From positions 1 to 64,000 of the forward strand of contig WGNG01000017.1 of the NCBI GenBank assembly GCA_016124675.1: DNA of 64,000 bases, read 5' to 3'. A program made the position numbers and the translations under genes. Under the pieces are notes generated by a model that was not told the DNA's origin, ran no database searches, and worked only from the letters and a program-made list of their open reading frames with translations. This DNA comes from Alphaproteobacteria bacterium (GTDB taxonomy: Bacteria; Pseudomonadota; Alphaproteobacteria; Caulobacterales; Maricaulaceae). Below, piece by piece: positions 35,071-43,880 of this stretch (positions within the stretch are counted from its first letter, which is position 1; each line of letters begins with the position of its first letter).

Positions 35071-36537
35071 ATGAGCTTTCCCTGTCTGACCTATGATGCT
35101 GCCAGCGACCGGGCGCGCGAGGAATGCGGCGTGTTCGGCGTGCGCGGCGCTGCCGAGGCTGCGGTGCTCACCGCCTTCGGCCTGCACGCGCTGCAGCATC
35201 GCGGCCAGGAAGCCTGCGGGATCACCAGCTATAGCGCGGGCCGTTTCCACTCCGAACGGCATCTGGGCCTGGTCGGCGACCATTTCACCGATCCCGCACG
35301 CCTGAAGGCGCTGGCGGGTGATATGGCGATCGGGCATGTGCGCTATTCCACCTCCGGCGGCGCGGTGTTGCGCAATGTGCAGCCGCTCTACGCCGATGTG
35401 CGCGGGGGCGGCGTGGCGCTGGCCCATAACGGCAATCTGACCAATGCCCGCGCGATACGCGATGACCTGGTGGCGGGCGGCGCGATCTTCCAGTCGACCT
35501 CGGACACCGAAGTCATTCTTCAGTTGTCTGCACGCTCGAAGAAGACCAAGGCGGTGGACCGGCTCATCCAGGCGCTGACCCAGATCGAGGGCGCCTTCGC
35601 ACTGGTCGGGCTGACCAATGACAAGCTGATCGGCGCGCGCGACCCGCTGGGCATCCGCCCGCTGGTCATGGGCGAGCTGGACGGGGCGGTGATTTTCGCC
35701 AGCGAAACCTGCGCACTGGACATGATCGGCGCGCGGCTGCTGCGCGAGGTGGAGCCTGGCGAAGTGGTCATCGTGTCGGACGAAGGCATCGAGTCGCGCC
35801 GCTACGCGCCGCGCACGCCGGCCCGGCCGTGCGCGTTTGAGTACATTTACTTCGCGCGGCCTGACTCCATCATTGACGGTGTGTCCGTGTATGAGGCGCG
35901 CAAGCGGATGGGCCGCCGGCTCGCCGAGGAATCGCCCGCCGATATCGACGTGGTGGTGCCCGTGCCGGACTCAGGCATGGCCGCGGCGCTCGGTTTTGCG
36001 GAAACCATCGGGCGCCCGTTCGATCTGGGGATCATCCGGTCTCACTTTGTCGGACGCACCTTCATCCAGCCGACCCAGGCCAAGCGCGACCTGGGCGTCC
36101 GGCGCAAGCACGCCGCCAACCCCTACGTGCTCAAGGGCAAGCGGGTGCTGCTGATCGACGATTCCATCGTGCGAGGCACGACATCGAAGAAGATCGTGCG
36201 CATGGTGCGCGAGGCCGGCGCGACCGAGGTGCATTTCCGCTCGGCCTGCCCGCCGATCACCCACCCCGATTTCTACGGCATCGACATGCCCATGCGTGAG
36301 GAGCTGATGGCGGCGAGCCACAATCCCGAGCGCATGCGGGCCATGCTGGAATGCGACTCGTTGGGCTTTTTGTCAGTGGACGGCCTGTACTGGGCGGTGC
36401 GCGGCGAAGCGCGCAATGCGGCGCGGCCGCAGCTCGCAGACCATTACTTTACCGGGGAATACCCGACCCGGCTGGTGGACCGCGATATGGCGCGTTCCAA
36501 CAAGGATGAGCAACTCTCGCTTCTGGTGGATGCATGA
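35071..36537 (+). CDS. purF: Amidophosphoribosyltransferase
   Basis: A 488-aa enzyme for the first committed step of purine synthesis, moving glutamine-derived ammonia to PRPP. It carries an 18-residue propeptide before catalytic Cys19 (EECGVFGV), as in Fe-S-type enzymes that are cleaved to expose Cys1. The PRPP loop is VLLIDDSIVRGTTSKK. Two Fe-S-type cysteines (PCAFEY, RSACPP) are present, but the C-terminal CxxC is replaced by DHYFTGEYP. A normal 4Fe-4S cluster is therefore unlikely. The start is 1 base after cvpA; the stop overlaps the SDR start. Confidence 0.95.
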   Translation: MSFPCLTYDAASDRAREECGVFGVRGAAEAAVLTAFGLHALQHRGQEACGITSYSAGRFHSERHLGLVGDHFTDPARLKALAGDMAIGHVRYSTSGGAVLRNVQPLYADVRGGGVALAHNGNLTNARAIRDDLVAGGAIFQSTSDTEVILQLSARSKKTKAVDRLIQALTQIEGAFALVGLTNDKLIGARDPLGIRPLVMGELDGAVIFASETCALDMIGARLLREVEPGEVVIVSDEGIESRRYAPRTPARPCAFEYIYFARPDSIIDGVSVYEARKRMGRRLAEESPADIDVVVPVPDSGMAAALGFAETIGRPFDLGIIRSHFVGRTFIQPTQAKRDLGVRRKHAANPYVLKGKRVLLIDDSIVRGTTSKKIVRMVREAGATEVHFRSACPPITHPDFYGIDMPMREELMAASHNPERMRAMLECDSLGFLSVDGLYWAVRGEARNAARPQLADHYFTGEYPTRLVDRDMARSNKDEQLSLLVDA

Positions 36538-37262
36538 CCCAACATCGCCCGTTTGAGGGCCGCGTGGCGCTGGTGACCGGCGCCTCGCGCGGCATCGGCT
36601 ATGGCGTCGCCCTGGCGCTGGGACGCGCCGGCGCGCATGTGATCGCGACCGCGCGCACGCAAGGCGGGCTGGAAGATCTCGACGACGCGATCCGCAAGGC
36701 GGGCGGTGCGCCGGCGACCCTCGTGCCCATGGACCTGGCCGCGCCCGACGGCATCGAGAAGCTTGGCGAGGCCGTGCAGCAACGCTGGGGCAAGCTTGAC
36801 ATCATGGTGGTCAATGCCGGCGTCCTGGGCATGCTGACCCCCGCCGCGCAAATCCCGGCCAAGGTCTGGAACGAGGTGCTGGCGGTCAATCTGCTGGCGC
36901 CGGCGCGCCTGATCCGGGCGTTTGAGCCGCTTCTGAGAGCGTCGGACGCCGGGCGGGCGGTGTTCACCACGTCCGGGATCGGCAGCCAGCGGTCGCGCGC
37001 CTACTGGGCCGCCTACGGGGCGTCGAAGGCCGGGCTGGACGCGCTGGTGAAAAGCTGGGCGCTGGAGCTCCAGGGGTCCTCGGTCCGCGCCAATCTGCTC
37101 GACCCGGGCCGGGTGCGCACGCGCATGCGCGCCAAAGCGGTCCCCGGCGAGGACCCGCAAGGCCTGCCTCACCCTGATGACATCGCGCCAGCCTTCCTGG
37201 CGCTGTGCCTGCCTGAGGAAACGCGCACCGGCGAGACCATCGACGCGAGCGCCGCAGCCTAG
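36534..37262 (+). CDS. SDR-family oxidoreductase
   Basis: A 242-aa classical short-chain dehydrogenase. The cofactor-binding turn is TGASRGIGYGVALALGRAGA, followed by NAG (VVNAGVLG) and a catalytic Tyr-Lys pair in YWAAYGASKAGLDAL. An SDR after purF is a recurrent alphaproteobacterial arrangement, but the substrate is unknown. It overlaps purF by ATGA. Its TAG stop shares CTAG with the stop of the converging Spy-like gene. Confidence 0.9.
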   Translation: MTQHRPFEGRVALVTGASRGIGYGVALALGRAGAHVIATARTQGGLEDLDDAIRKAGGAPATLVPMDLAAPDGIEKLGEAVQQRWGKLDIMVVNAGVLGMLTPAAQIPAKVWNEVLAVNLLAPARLIRAFEPLLRASDAGRAVFTTSGIGSQRSRAYWAAYGASKAGLDALVKSWALELQGSSVRANLLDPGRVRTRMRAKAVPGEDPQGLPHPDDIAPAFLALCLPEETRTGETIDASAAA

Positions 37263-37759
37263 CCCGGCTCGCCGCCGGCCCGCTCGCGCCGCCGCTCGGG
37301 CGGCAGGCGCCGCGGCGACAGGGTCGCCTCGATGGCCTGCTGGCGGGTGGCGGCGTCCATGCCGGCGAGGCTGTCGAGGATCACCGCTTCGGAGCGCGCT
37401 TCAAACCGGGCGCGCGCCGCCCGGGCCGCCTCCGTGGCGGCGCTGGCGGCTGCCGGATCGAAGGGCTCTGCGCGCAGCGCCGCATAGGCGCGCTCGCGGG
37501 CCCGCCACGCGTCACGGCCCAGCTCGCGCAATTCGGGTCCTGCCGCCTGAAACCGCGCGCGCACATCGGCCCGCCGGTCTTCAGGCAGGGCCTGCATGAA
37601 GGCGCGCAGGCTGAATGTAGGGCGCTCGGGCGGAAGCTGCTGCGGCGCCGACGGGGCGGGCGGCGCGTCCAGCCAGAGCCGGGCATGGGCGCCGATCAGC
37701 ACGCCATTGAACAATACAGACACGATCAGAAGCACGATCCAGACATTGAACTTATTCAT
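37259..37759 (-). CDS. Periplasmic Spy/CpxP-like (Metal_resist) protein
   Basis: A 166-aa protein with an N-terminal membrane anchor or signal (residues 7-27) and a periplasmic, highly helical, Arg/Ala/Glu-rich domain. The pattern FMQALPEDRRADVRARFQAAGPELRELGRDAWRARERAYAAL is that of the heavy-metal sensor/Spy group (LTxxQ-like helices). Such proteins act as periplasmic chaperones or metal sensors. It is the last gene of the EF-hand / ECF sigma / anti-sigma unit and overlaps the anti-sigma stop. Confidence 0.75.
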   Translation of the reverse strand: MNKFNVWIVLLIVSVLFNGVLIGAHARLWLDAPPAPSAPQQLPPERPTFSLRAFMQALPEDRRADVRARFQAAGPELRELGRDAWRARERAYAALRAEPFDPAAASAATEAARAARARFEARSEAVILDSLAGMDAATRQQAIEATLSPRRLPPERRRERAGGEPG

Positions 37760-38163
37760 CGCACGGCCTCCTCAAGCCAGCCGTTTTCATCCTCGCCAAG
37801 CACGGCGAACGCCGGCCCGAACAGCGCTTCGTCGTCCGGCGCCGGGGTGTCTGTTGTGAACCAACCCGCGCCCAGGCCGATGAGCAAGGCCGCCGCAGCC
37901 GCCATCGCCGACCAGCGCGGCGCGGCGTCACGCCGGGCCGGGGCGCTGGCCATCACGGCGCTGAACAAAGAAGGGTGCGGCGCAGCGGCGCGCGCCAACT
38001 CCATGAGATCATTGAGGGCATGAGCCTGCGCCAGCGCGCGGCGCGCCGCGTCGGGATGCGCGGCCATGAAGGCTCCGGCGGCGGCGCGCTCGGCGGGGGG
38101 CCATTGCGTCAGGTCCGGGCCGTACAGCCCCGCCAGATCTTCAAAGCGTCCGGTGGTCATCAT
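37756..38163 (-). CDS. Putative anti-sigma factor
   Basis: A 135-aa protein with an N-terminal cytoplasmic helical part (residues 1-80), one transmembrane helix (about 85-103) and a short periplasmic tail. It overlaps the ECF sigma gene by four bases (38160-38163), the usual position for the cognate anti-sigma factor. No zinc-binding HxxxCxxC motif is present, so it is not a ZAS-type. The role is inferred from context and topology. Confidence 0.7.
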   Translation of the reverse strand: MMTTGRFEDLAGLYGPDLTQWPPAERAAAGAFMAAHPDAARRALAQAHALNDLMELARAAAPHPSLFSAVMASAPARRDAAPRWSAMAAAAALLIGLGAGWFTTDTPAPDDEALFGPAFAVLGEDENGWLEEAVR

Positions 38164-38813
38164 GCCCCGCCTCCTCTTGCGTCGCTGAGCGCGCCGATCA
38201 TGTGGGCGGCGTCGTCGAGCAATGCTGTCTTCAGTGTGCGGCGCGCCCGCGCCAGCAGAGATTCGACCGCCTCCTCGCTGATTTCAAGGATGTCAGCGGC
38301 CTCGGCCTGGCTCAGGCCCTGAAAATGGCGCAGCTCCAGTGCGGCGCGCTGACGCTCTGGCAGCGCGGCCACCGCCGCGCGCACGCGGCTAGCCGCCTGG
38401 CTGGCGCCAAGCGCCTGTTCCGCATCCGCATTCAGGTCCGGCGCATCCGGCGCCTCGCCATGCTCGAAGGGCGCTTCGCGGCGCTTGCGCAGGCGGTCAT
38501 AACAGGTGTTGAGGGTGATCCGGCCGATCCAGGTCTCGAGCTTCGCCCGCTCCGGATCATAGCCTGATATCTTGCGCCAGACCTTGATGAACACGTCCTG
38601 GGCAGCGTCCTCGGCCTCGCCGGAATCGCGCAGGAGACGCTGGGCGAGGCCGTAAACCATTGGCAGACAGCGCTTTGTCAGAGCCTCCATCGCCACTCGG
38701 TCGCCGCGCGCGACAGCATCGGCCAGCGCGCGGTCGGCGGCCGTGTGCGTCCCGCCTGCCCCGGCTGGAGGGCCGGAGCGGCCCGGTATCAGGCGCAGGG
38801 CGGGACGCGTCAT
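38160..38813 (-). CDS. ECF RNA polymerase sigma factor
   Basis: A 217-aa sigma-70-family factor with region 2 (RLLRDSGEAEDAAQDVFIKVWRKI, TWIGRITLNTCYDRLRKRR) and region 4 (LPERQRAALELRHFQGLSQAEAADILEISEEAVESLLARARRTL). The long N terminus (residues 1-30) is Pro/Gly-rich. The ATG at 38813 is chosen because AAGGAG precedes it; the frame is open to 38972 inside the EF-hand gene. The gene order EF-hand, sigma, anti-sigma, Spy-like suggests a response to a periplasmic or ionic signal. Confidence 0.92.
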   Translation of the reverse strand: MTRPALRLIPGRSGPPAGAGGTHTAADRALADAVARGDRVAMEALTKRCLPMVYGLAQRLLRDSGEAEDAAQDVFIKVWRKISGYDPERAKLETWIGRITLNTCYDRLRKRREAPFEHGEAPDAPDLNADAEQALGASQAASRVRAAVAALPERQRAALELRHFQGLSQAEAADILEISEEAVESLLARARRTLKTALLDDAAHMIGALSDARGGGA

Positions 38814-38832
38814 CACGGCTCCTTGACGGGAC

Positions 38833-39369
38833 CTAGCCGCCGCGGCGATAGCCGCGGCCGCGGCCTTCGCCATCGCCGCGATGCTCGCGCATGTGCTCAC
38901 GCATCTGTTCCTGCGCGGCGGCGCGTTCCTCAGCGGTGACAACACCATCGCTGTTGGCGTCGGCGCGGTCAAACATGGACAGGCCGCGCTCGATGAAGGC
39001 GTCGCGGGTCATGTCACGCGGGGCGGTGTCCTCGCCCTGTTGCTCGCGCCAGGCCTGGGCGCGGGGGCTGTTGCGCATGCGTTCGAGGCGCGCCCGGTCG
39101 GCCGGAGAGGCGTCTTCAATGGTCAGGACGCCATCGTTATTGCGGTCGCGGAAGGTGAATTCTGCGCCGAGAAACTCAATGAAATCAGCGCGGGAGACGT
39201 CCGCTTGCGGGTCGCCGGCCGCGAGCGCCAGCGGGCCGGGACCCCAGGGGCGGTCAGGGCGTTCGGCGGCGGGCGGCGCGTCCGGATTGATGGAGGCAGC
39301 GTCAGCAGCCGAGGCGGCGCCGGCAGTGATCGCGAACGCGGCGATCATAGTCAGGAGCTTGATTTTCAT
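38833..39369 (-). CDS. Exported EF-hand protein
   Basis: A 178-aa secreted or periplasmic protein. A signal peptide (residues 1-21, ASA) is followed by two canonical EF-hand loops: DRNNDGVLTIED (75-86) and DANSDGVVTAEE (137-148). Both have calcium ligands at positions 1, 3, 5 and 12. The C terminus is Arg/Gly/His-rich. It begins the leftward sigma-factor operon, which makes it a candidate calcium-sensing or target component. AAAGG lies 8 bases before the ATG at 39369. Confidence 0.85.
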   Translation of the reverse strand: MKIKLLTMIAAFAITAGAASAADAASINPDAPPAAERPDRPWGPGPLALAAGDPQADVSRADFIEFLGAEFTFRDRNNDGVLTIEDASPADRARLERMRNSPRAQAWREQQGEDTAPRDMTRDAFIERGLSMFDRADANSDGVVTAEERAAAQEQMREHMREHRGDGEGRGRGYRRGG

Positions 39370-39455
39370 GCGCGTTACCTTTCCTGGCAGGGGTCCCAGC
39401 CCCCCTTCTGACCGGTGATACGCAGCGCGCGCCTCCACTCCGTCGCCGCCCGCCG

Positions 39456-42350
39456 CTATCCGCGCGGCGAGGCAGCAGCCCATGGACCGACACGGGTACG
39501 AAATTGGTCCCGCACGGTACATGCATGGCGCTCGATGAGACGAACCAGCGCCTCCATGGAGTCAGAGCCCGCAGACCGCGCCAGGCGCGCGGCGAAGGGG
39601 GCGCTGGCGCCGGACGGATCGAACCCGTGACCATGGGCGGCGCGGATCAGCTGGGTCACCGCGGTGTAGTCCCCATGCGCCGCGATCAGGGCCGCCGCCA
39701 CGTCCGGCGCCAGATCGCCCGAGGCGGCGAGTGCGGCGAGCGCAGGCGCGGTGCCTGGGTCGGCGCGGCGCCCGGCGATGAGCTGGGCGGTCTGGGCGAT
39801 GAACTCGATCTCGATGAGGCCGCCCTCGCGCATCTTGAGGTCCCAGGACGAGCGCGGCGGCTTTTCGCGGGCGAGGCGCGCGCGCATGTCGGCAGCGTCG
39901 GCGCGAATGGTCTGTGCAGGCACGCTTCGGGCGATGGCGGCGGCGACGGCCTCGTCGAGCTGCGTGGCCAGCCCGCCCTCGGCGACAATGCGGGCGCGGG
40001 TCAGAGCCATGCGCTCGAACGTCCAGGCTTCGCCGCTGGCGTAATAAGCGGAGAAGCGCGACAGCTGCACCGCCAGCGGGCCCTGACTGCCCGACGGGCG
40101 CAAGGCCATGTCGACGGGGTAGAGCTCGCCTTCTTCAGTGGGCGCCGACAGGGCCGAAACCAGGCGCTGGGTGAAGCGGATGAACCAGGTCTCCACCCCC
40201 AGCGGCTTGGGGCCGTCTGACGCCTCTGCGTCGGCTTCATAGACCAGCATGAGGTCGAGATCGGAATCCGCTGACAATTCGCGCCCGCCGAGCTTGCCCA
40301 GGCCCAGCACCGCCCAGCGCCCCGGCGCCGGGCCGTGGCGGCGGGTCATTTCCCTGAGCGCAGCCTCTGCCATCGCAGCGATGGCGGCGTCGGCGAGCGC
40401 GGCGAAGGCGGCGCCGGCCTCGCTGGCGCTGGCGCGTTCGAGCAGGAGCTGGGCGCCGATGCGCAGGCGTTCCTCGCGCGCGGTGCGCCGGGCCGCATTG
40501 AGCGCGTCTTCAAACGGCAGATCAGCGAGCGTGGCGAAGCGCCTGGCGATCAGGTGCGGGGCATCCTCGCGCAGGGGCCGCACAAAGGCGGGCTCCAGCA
40601 TCACGTCCAGCAAGGCAGGACGCCGGGCCAGCAATTCGGCCAGGCGCGGAGCGAGGCCGAGGATGACGATCAGCTCGCGCGCCAGATCCGGCTGGTTGAC
40701 CAGAAGCGACAGCACCTGCACCCCGCTGGGCAGGCCTTCAAAGAAGGCCGCAAAGCGCGTCAGCGCGGCGTCGGGATCGCCCGTGGCGCCGATGGCGGTC
40801 ACCAGCCTGGGCGCAAAGCGCGCGAACAGCCGGCGCGCCCGCTCGGTGCGCGCGGCGCGCGCCCGCCCCGCCGCCCAGCCCGACAGGCGCGCCCAGACCT
40901 GGGCCGGGTCTTCAAACCCCAGCCGGATCAGGGTGGCGAGGGTGTCCGGCGTCGGCTCGACGCCGGTGAGCACCAGGCTGCCGGCGTCGGTGGCCAGACT
41001 CTCCCCATCCTCGAACTGGGCCGAGAACAGGGCATGCACCTCCTGCAAGCTGGCGCGGATGCGCGCGTCGAAGGCGGCCAGATCGGCCTCGCCCGAGAGG
41101 GCGGCGATGGCGCGCCGGGCGGCGGCGGATTCCGGCAGGGTCTGGCTCTGGGCGTCCTCGACCATCTGGATGCGGTGCTCGGCATCGCGGAACATGGCGT
41201 AGGCGCGCGAGAGCGCCTCGGCCTCGCCTGCCTCGATCAGCCCTTCCCCGGCCAGCGCCGCCAGCGCCTCCAGTGTCCCCGCCGGGCGCAGGGCGGGCTT
41301 GCGGCCGCCGAACACCAGCTGCAGCACCTGGGCGTAGAACTCGATCTCGCGAATGCCGCCGCGCCCGAGCTTGAGATCATGACCCGCGGCGCGCACCCTG
41401 GAGCGCTCGCCCACCGCCTGGATCTGCTTGGCAAGGCCGCGAATATCCTCCACGGCGGCGAAATCCAGCGCCCGGCGCCAGATGAAGGGAGTGAGGTCGT
41501 CAAGGAAGCCGTCCGCCGCGCGCCGGTCGCCCGCGCACCAGCGCGCCTTGGCGTAGGCGGCGCGCTCCCAGTTCTGGCCCACCGCCTCGAAATAGCGCCG
41601 CGCCATGTCGGCGCTCACCGCCGGGGGCGTAGAGGACGGGTCGGGGCGCAGGCGCAGATCGACGCGGAAGACATAGCCGTCCGCCGTCACCTCCTGCATC
41701 AGGAAGGCGAGCTTCTGGGCCAGGCGATTGAAGCTCTTGGGCCGGTCCTTGCCCTCGGGCGCGCGGGCGATCTCCGGCTCCCAGGCGATCACCAGATCCA
41801 CGTCGGAGGAGAAATTGAGGCTGCGCTGGCCATGCTTGCCGAGCGTCAGCACGAAATAGCCCGGCACCGGGTTGGCGGGGTCAGCGACATCAAACCCGGT
41901 GAGGCGCGCCGCCGCCGCCAGAGAGGCCTGCACGCTGGCATCGGCAAAGTCCGACAGGGCGCGCGTCACCGTCTCCAGCGGCCAGGCGCCGGCGAGATCG
42001 GCCAGAGCCACGGTGAGGTGCATGTCCGCCTTGGCCTGGCGAAGGACGCGCAGCACGTCCGTCTCATCCTCCAGCGCGCCGGCGCCGCGCGCCGCCTCCA
42101 GCGCCCCCGCCAGCACGGTTTCCGGCGAGGCCCCGCCCAGCGCCTGCAGCGTGGCGGACCGGCGCGCGGCGGTGCGCGCCAGATAGGGCGCAGCGGCGAA
42201 CACGGCGTCGAGAAACGATCCGCCCTGCGTTCCCGCAGCCTCCCACGCCGCAAACGCCTCAGGCGCAATCCGCTCACGCCAGCGCGCCGCGCGCGCGGCG
42301 TCGGTCATCGGCAAGGTGCGGAAGAGGCGGTGCGGCAGGGGGGCGGTCAT
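39456..42350 (-). CDS. glnE: Glutamine synthetase adenylyltransferase / adenylyl-removing enzyme
   Basis: A 964-aa bifunctional enzyme that adds or removes AMP on glutamine synthetase in response to PII signals. It holds two nucleotidyltransferase cores. The N-terminal core has FVLTLGKHGQRSLNFSSDVDLV and the C-terminal core has WAVLGLGKLGGRELSADSDLDLM. RGGIREIEFYAQVLQL and GGLIEIEFIAQ follow the respective cores. Length and layout are normal. The start at 42350 precedes the family sequence; an upstream in-frame start at 42386 adds 12 unrelated residues. Confidence 0.96.
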   Translation of the reverse strand: MTAPLPHRLFRTLPMTDAARAARWRERIAPEAFAAWEAAGTQGGSFLDAVFAAAPYLARTAARRSATLQALGGASPETVLAGALEAARGAGALEDETDVLRVLRQAKADMHLTVALADLAGAWPLETVTRALSDFADASVQASLAAAARLTGFDVADPANPVPGYFVLTLGKHGQRSLNFSSDVDLVIAWEPEIARAPEGKDRPKSFNRLAQKLAFLMQEVTADGYVFRVDLRLRPDPSSTPPAVSADMARRYFEAVGQNWERAAYAKARWCAGDRRAADGFLDDLTPFIWRRALDFAAVEDIRGLAKQIQAVGERSRVRAAGHDLKLGRGGIREIEFYAQVLQLVFGGRKPALRPAGTLEALAALAGEGLIEAGEAEALSRAYAMFRDAEHRIQMVEDAQSQTLPESAAARRAIAALSGEADLAAFDARIRASLQEVHALFSAQFEDGESLATDAGSLVLTGVEPTPDTLATLIRLGFEDPAQVWARLSGWAAGRARAARTERARRLFARFAPRLVTAIGATGDPDAALTRFAAFFEGLPSGVQVLSLLVNQPDLARELIVILGLAPRLAELLARRPALLDVMLEPAFVRPLREDAPHLIARRFATLADLPFEDALNAARRTAREERLRIGAQLLLERASASEAGAAFAALADAAIAAMAEAALREMTRRHGPAPGRWAVLGLGKLGGRELSADSDLDLMLVYEADAEASDGPKPLGVETWFIRFTQRLVSALSAPTEEGELYPVDMALRPSGSQGPLAVQLSRFSAYYASGEAWTFERMALTRARIVAEGGLATQLDEAVAAAIARSVPAQTIRADAADMRARLAREKPPRSSWDLKMREGGLIEIEFIAQTAQLIAGRRADPGTAPALAALAASGDLAPDVAAALIAAHGDYTAVTQLIRAAHGHGFDPSGASAPFAARLARSAGSDSMEALVRLIERHACTVRDQFRTRVGPWAAASPRG

Positions 42351-42399
42351 GGGGCGAACCGTGACGCGGTCCGAGGGAGAGGGCAAGGCGGGGAAGCGC

Positions 42400-43011
42400 C
42401 TAACAGCCCGGATTCAGCGCCGCGCCCAGCCGGGCCATGAGGCGGCTCACCAGCACCTCGCGGTCCGCGGGCTCCAGCGGCAGGGTGTGCAGCACGTCCG
42501 ACTGCATCAGGCTGGCCAGACCATGCAGGCAGGACCATGTGAACAGGGCGTCGTGGCGGGCCGGATGGTCCACCACCACCGCAACATCGCGCACATTCAG
42601 GGAGGTCAGGCGGTTTTGAAGGATGTCGAAGGCGTGGCGGGCCTTGGCCATCATGTCGGGATGATCGGAGGGCGCAGGCAGGGGCGCGTTGAACATCAGC
42701 CGGTATTTCAGCGGAAATTCGCGCGCATAGCTGAGATAGGCGAGCCCCATCTCGCCCAGATCCGCCCAGCCGTCTTGATGGCGCGGGCGGGCCTCCAGAA
42801 AGGCGGCGAACTCGGCGTAACAGCGCGCCACCACGGCGGCCAGGATATGGTCGCGGGTGGGAAAATGCTTGTAGGGCGCCTGGTGGGAGACGCCCAGGCG
42901 CCGGGCGACCTCGCGCAGGCTCAGCTGCTCGACGCCATCGGCTTCGATGATGTCCAGCGCCGTGTCGATGCACGACTCCTTGATGGTGTCAGGCTTTGCT
43001 CGCGTCGCCAT
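42400..43011 (-). CDS. TetR-family repressor
   Basis: A 203-aa regulator with an N-terminal helix-turn-helix (ALDIIEADGVEQLSLREVARRLGVSHQAPYKHFPTRD, residues 18-53). A ligand-binding domain of the TetR_C WHG type follows. It overlaps the upstream SDR gene by 23 bases, so the two are one transcript. Two copies of TTGAC-N3-GTCaA lie before that transcript and are probably its operators, giving autoregulation. Confidence 0.9.
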   Translation of the reverse strand: MATRAKPDTIKESCIDTALDIIEADGVEQLSLREVARRLGVSHQAPYKHFPTRDHILAAVVARCYAEFAAFLEARPRHQDGWADLGEMGLAYLSYAREFPLKYRLMFNAPLPAPSDHPDMMAKARHAFDILQNRLTSLNVRDVAVVVDHPARHDALFTWSCLHGLASLMQSDVLHTLPLEPADREVLVSRLMARLGAALNPGC

Positions 43012-43801
43012 TACGGTGCCGGGTCATGCCTTTCATGATCGTGCTCATGATCCGCCGGCGGGCGAATCGCGGGAGCATCGACAGACTGTAACCCAGCAGC
43101 TTGGCCAGCGCGCCCGGGCGCACCAATCCGGTCCGCCCCAGGGCCCGGAACGCACCGCGTGCGATGGTGACGGGCCGCGCCGCCCCGCCCATCTGCATGC
43201 CCGCCCGCGCCGCAAAGCCGGAGTTAACGGGACCGGGCGCCACGGCCAACACGTCGATCCCGCGCGGGGCCAGCTCCAGGCGCAGGCCTTCGGCGAAGAC
43301 CTGCGCCCAGGCCTTGGTGGCGGCGTAATTGGCCGAGCGCGCCACGCCCTGGAACGCCACGATGGAGCTCATCAGAATGATGGCGCCCTTGCCGCGTTCG
43401 ATGAAGCGCTTTGAAAACACATGGGTGAGCGCGGCCGAGGCGCGGCAATTGACGTCGATCATGTCCAGCTCGTCTTCGGCGGGGATGTCGACAAAGTCGC
43501 CAGACGTGCCGTACCCGGCGCAATTGGCCAGAAGGCCGATATCAAGCGCCTCCGTCCGGCCGGTCACGGCGGCCACGCCGTCGGCCCTGGCCAGGTCCGC
43601 CACGATCATGCGCGTCTCTACGCCGTAGGTCTGTTTGAGCTGAACGCTGATATCGGCCAGCCGCGCCTCGCTGCGCGCCACCAGCACCACATTGAGGCGC
43701 CGGCGCGCAGCCTCGAACGCCATCGCCTCGCCAATGCCCGATGACGCGCCGGTGATCAGCGCCCAGGGTCCATATTTTTTCTGAAAGGCTTTCGCGCCCA
43801 T
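42989..43801 (-). CDS. SDR-family oxidoreductase
   Basis: A 270-aa short-chain dehydrogenase. It shows LITGASSGIGEAMAFEAARR as the cofactor turn, NCAGYGTSG, SSIVAFQG and the catalytic YAATKAW. The C-terminal 40 residues (LAKLLGYSLSMLPRFARRRIM) are hydrophobic/basic and may attach to the membrane. It is first in an operon with the TetR gene and lies right beside the operator pair, so it is a likely target of that regulator. Substrate unknown. Confidence 0.9.
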   Translation of the reverse strand: MGAKAFQKKYGPWALITGASSGIGEAMAFEAARRRLNVVLVARSEARLADISVQLKQTYGVETRMIVADLARADGVAAVTGRTEALDIGLLANCAGYGTSGDFVDIPAEDELDMIDVNCRASAALTHVFSKRFIERGKGAIILMSSIVAFQGVARSANYAATKAWAQVFAEGLRLELAPRGIDVLAVAPGPVNSGFAARAGMQMGGAARPVTIARGAFRALGRTGLVRPGALAKLLGYSLSMLPRFARRRIMSTIMKGMTRHRNGDASKA

Positions 43802-43820
43802 GGCGGCATCTCCGAAAAGG

Positions 43821-43863
43821 TTGACAGCGTCAACCCAATATGGGAGCAGGTAGACGCTGTCAA
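43821..43863. promoter_or_regulatory. Paired TetR-type operators in a divergent promoter
   Basis: TTGACAGCGTCAA (43821-43833) is itself palindromic (TTGAC-N3-GTCAA). TAGACGCTGTCAA (43851-43863) is a near-perfect inverted copy. Together they make an 11-bp perfect inverted repeat with 21 bases between arms. On the minus strand TTGACA (43863-43858) with TATTGG 17 bases on forms a promoter for SDR-tetR, so binding would cover both -35 and downstream DNA. The divergent gene at 43881 would be controlled too. Confidence 0.7.
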
Positions 43864-43880
43864 CTCGCGAGATACCTGCC

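Noticed and set aside
40335-42440. 701-aa frame antisense to glnE
   Set aside because: Long only because high-GC third positions suppress stops; GlnE on the other strand is intact over 964 residues.
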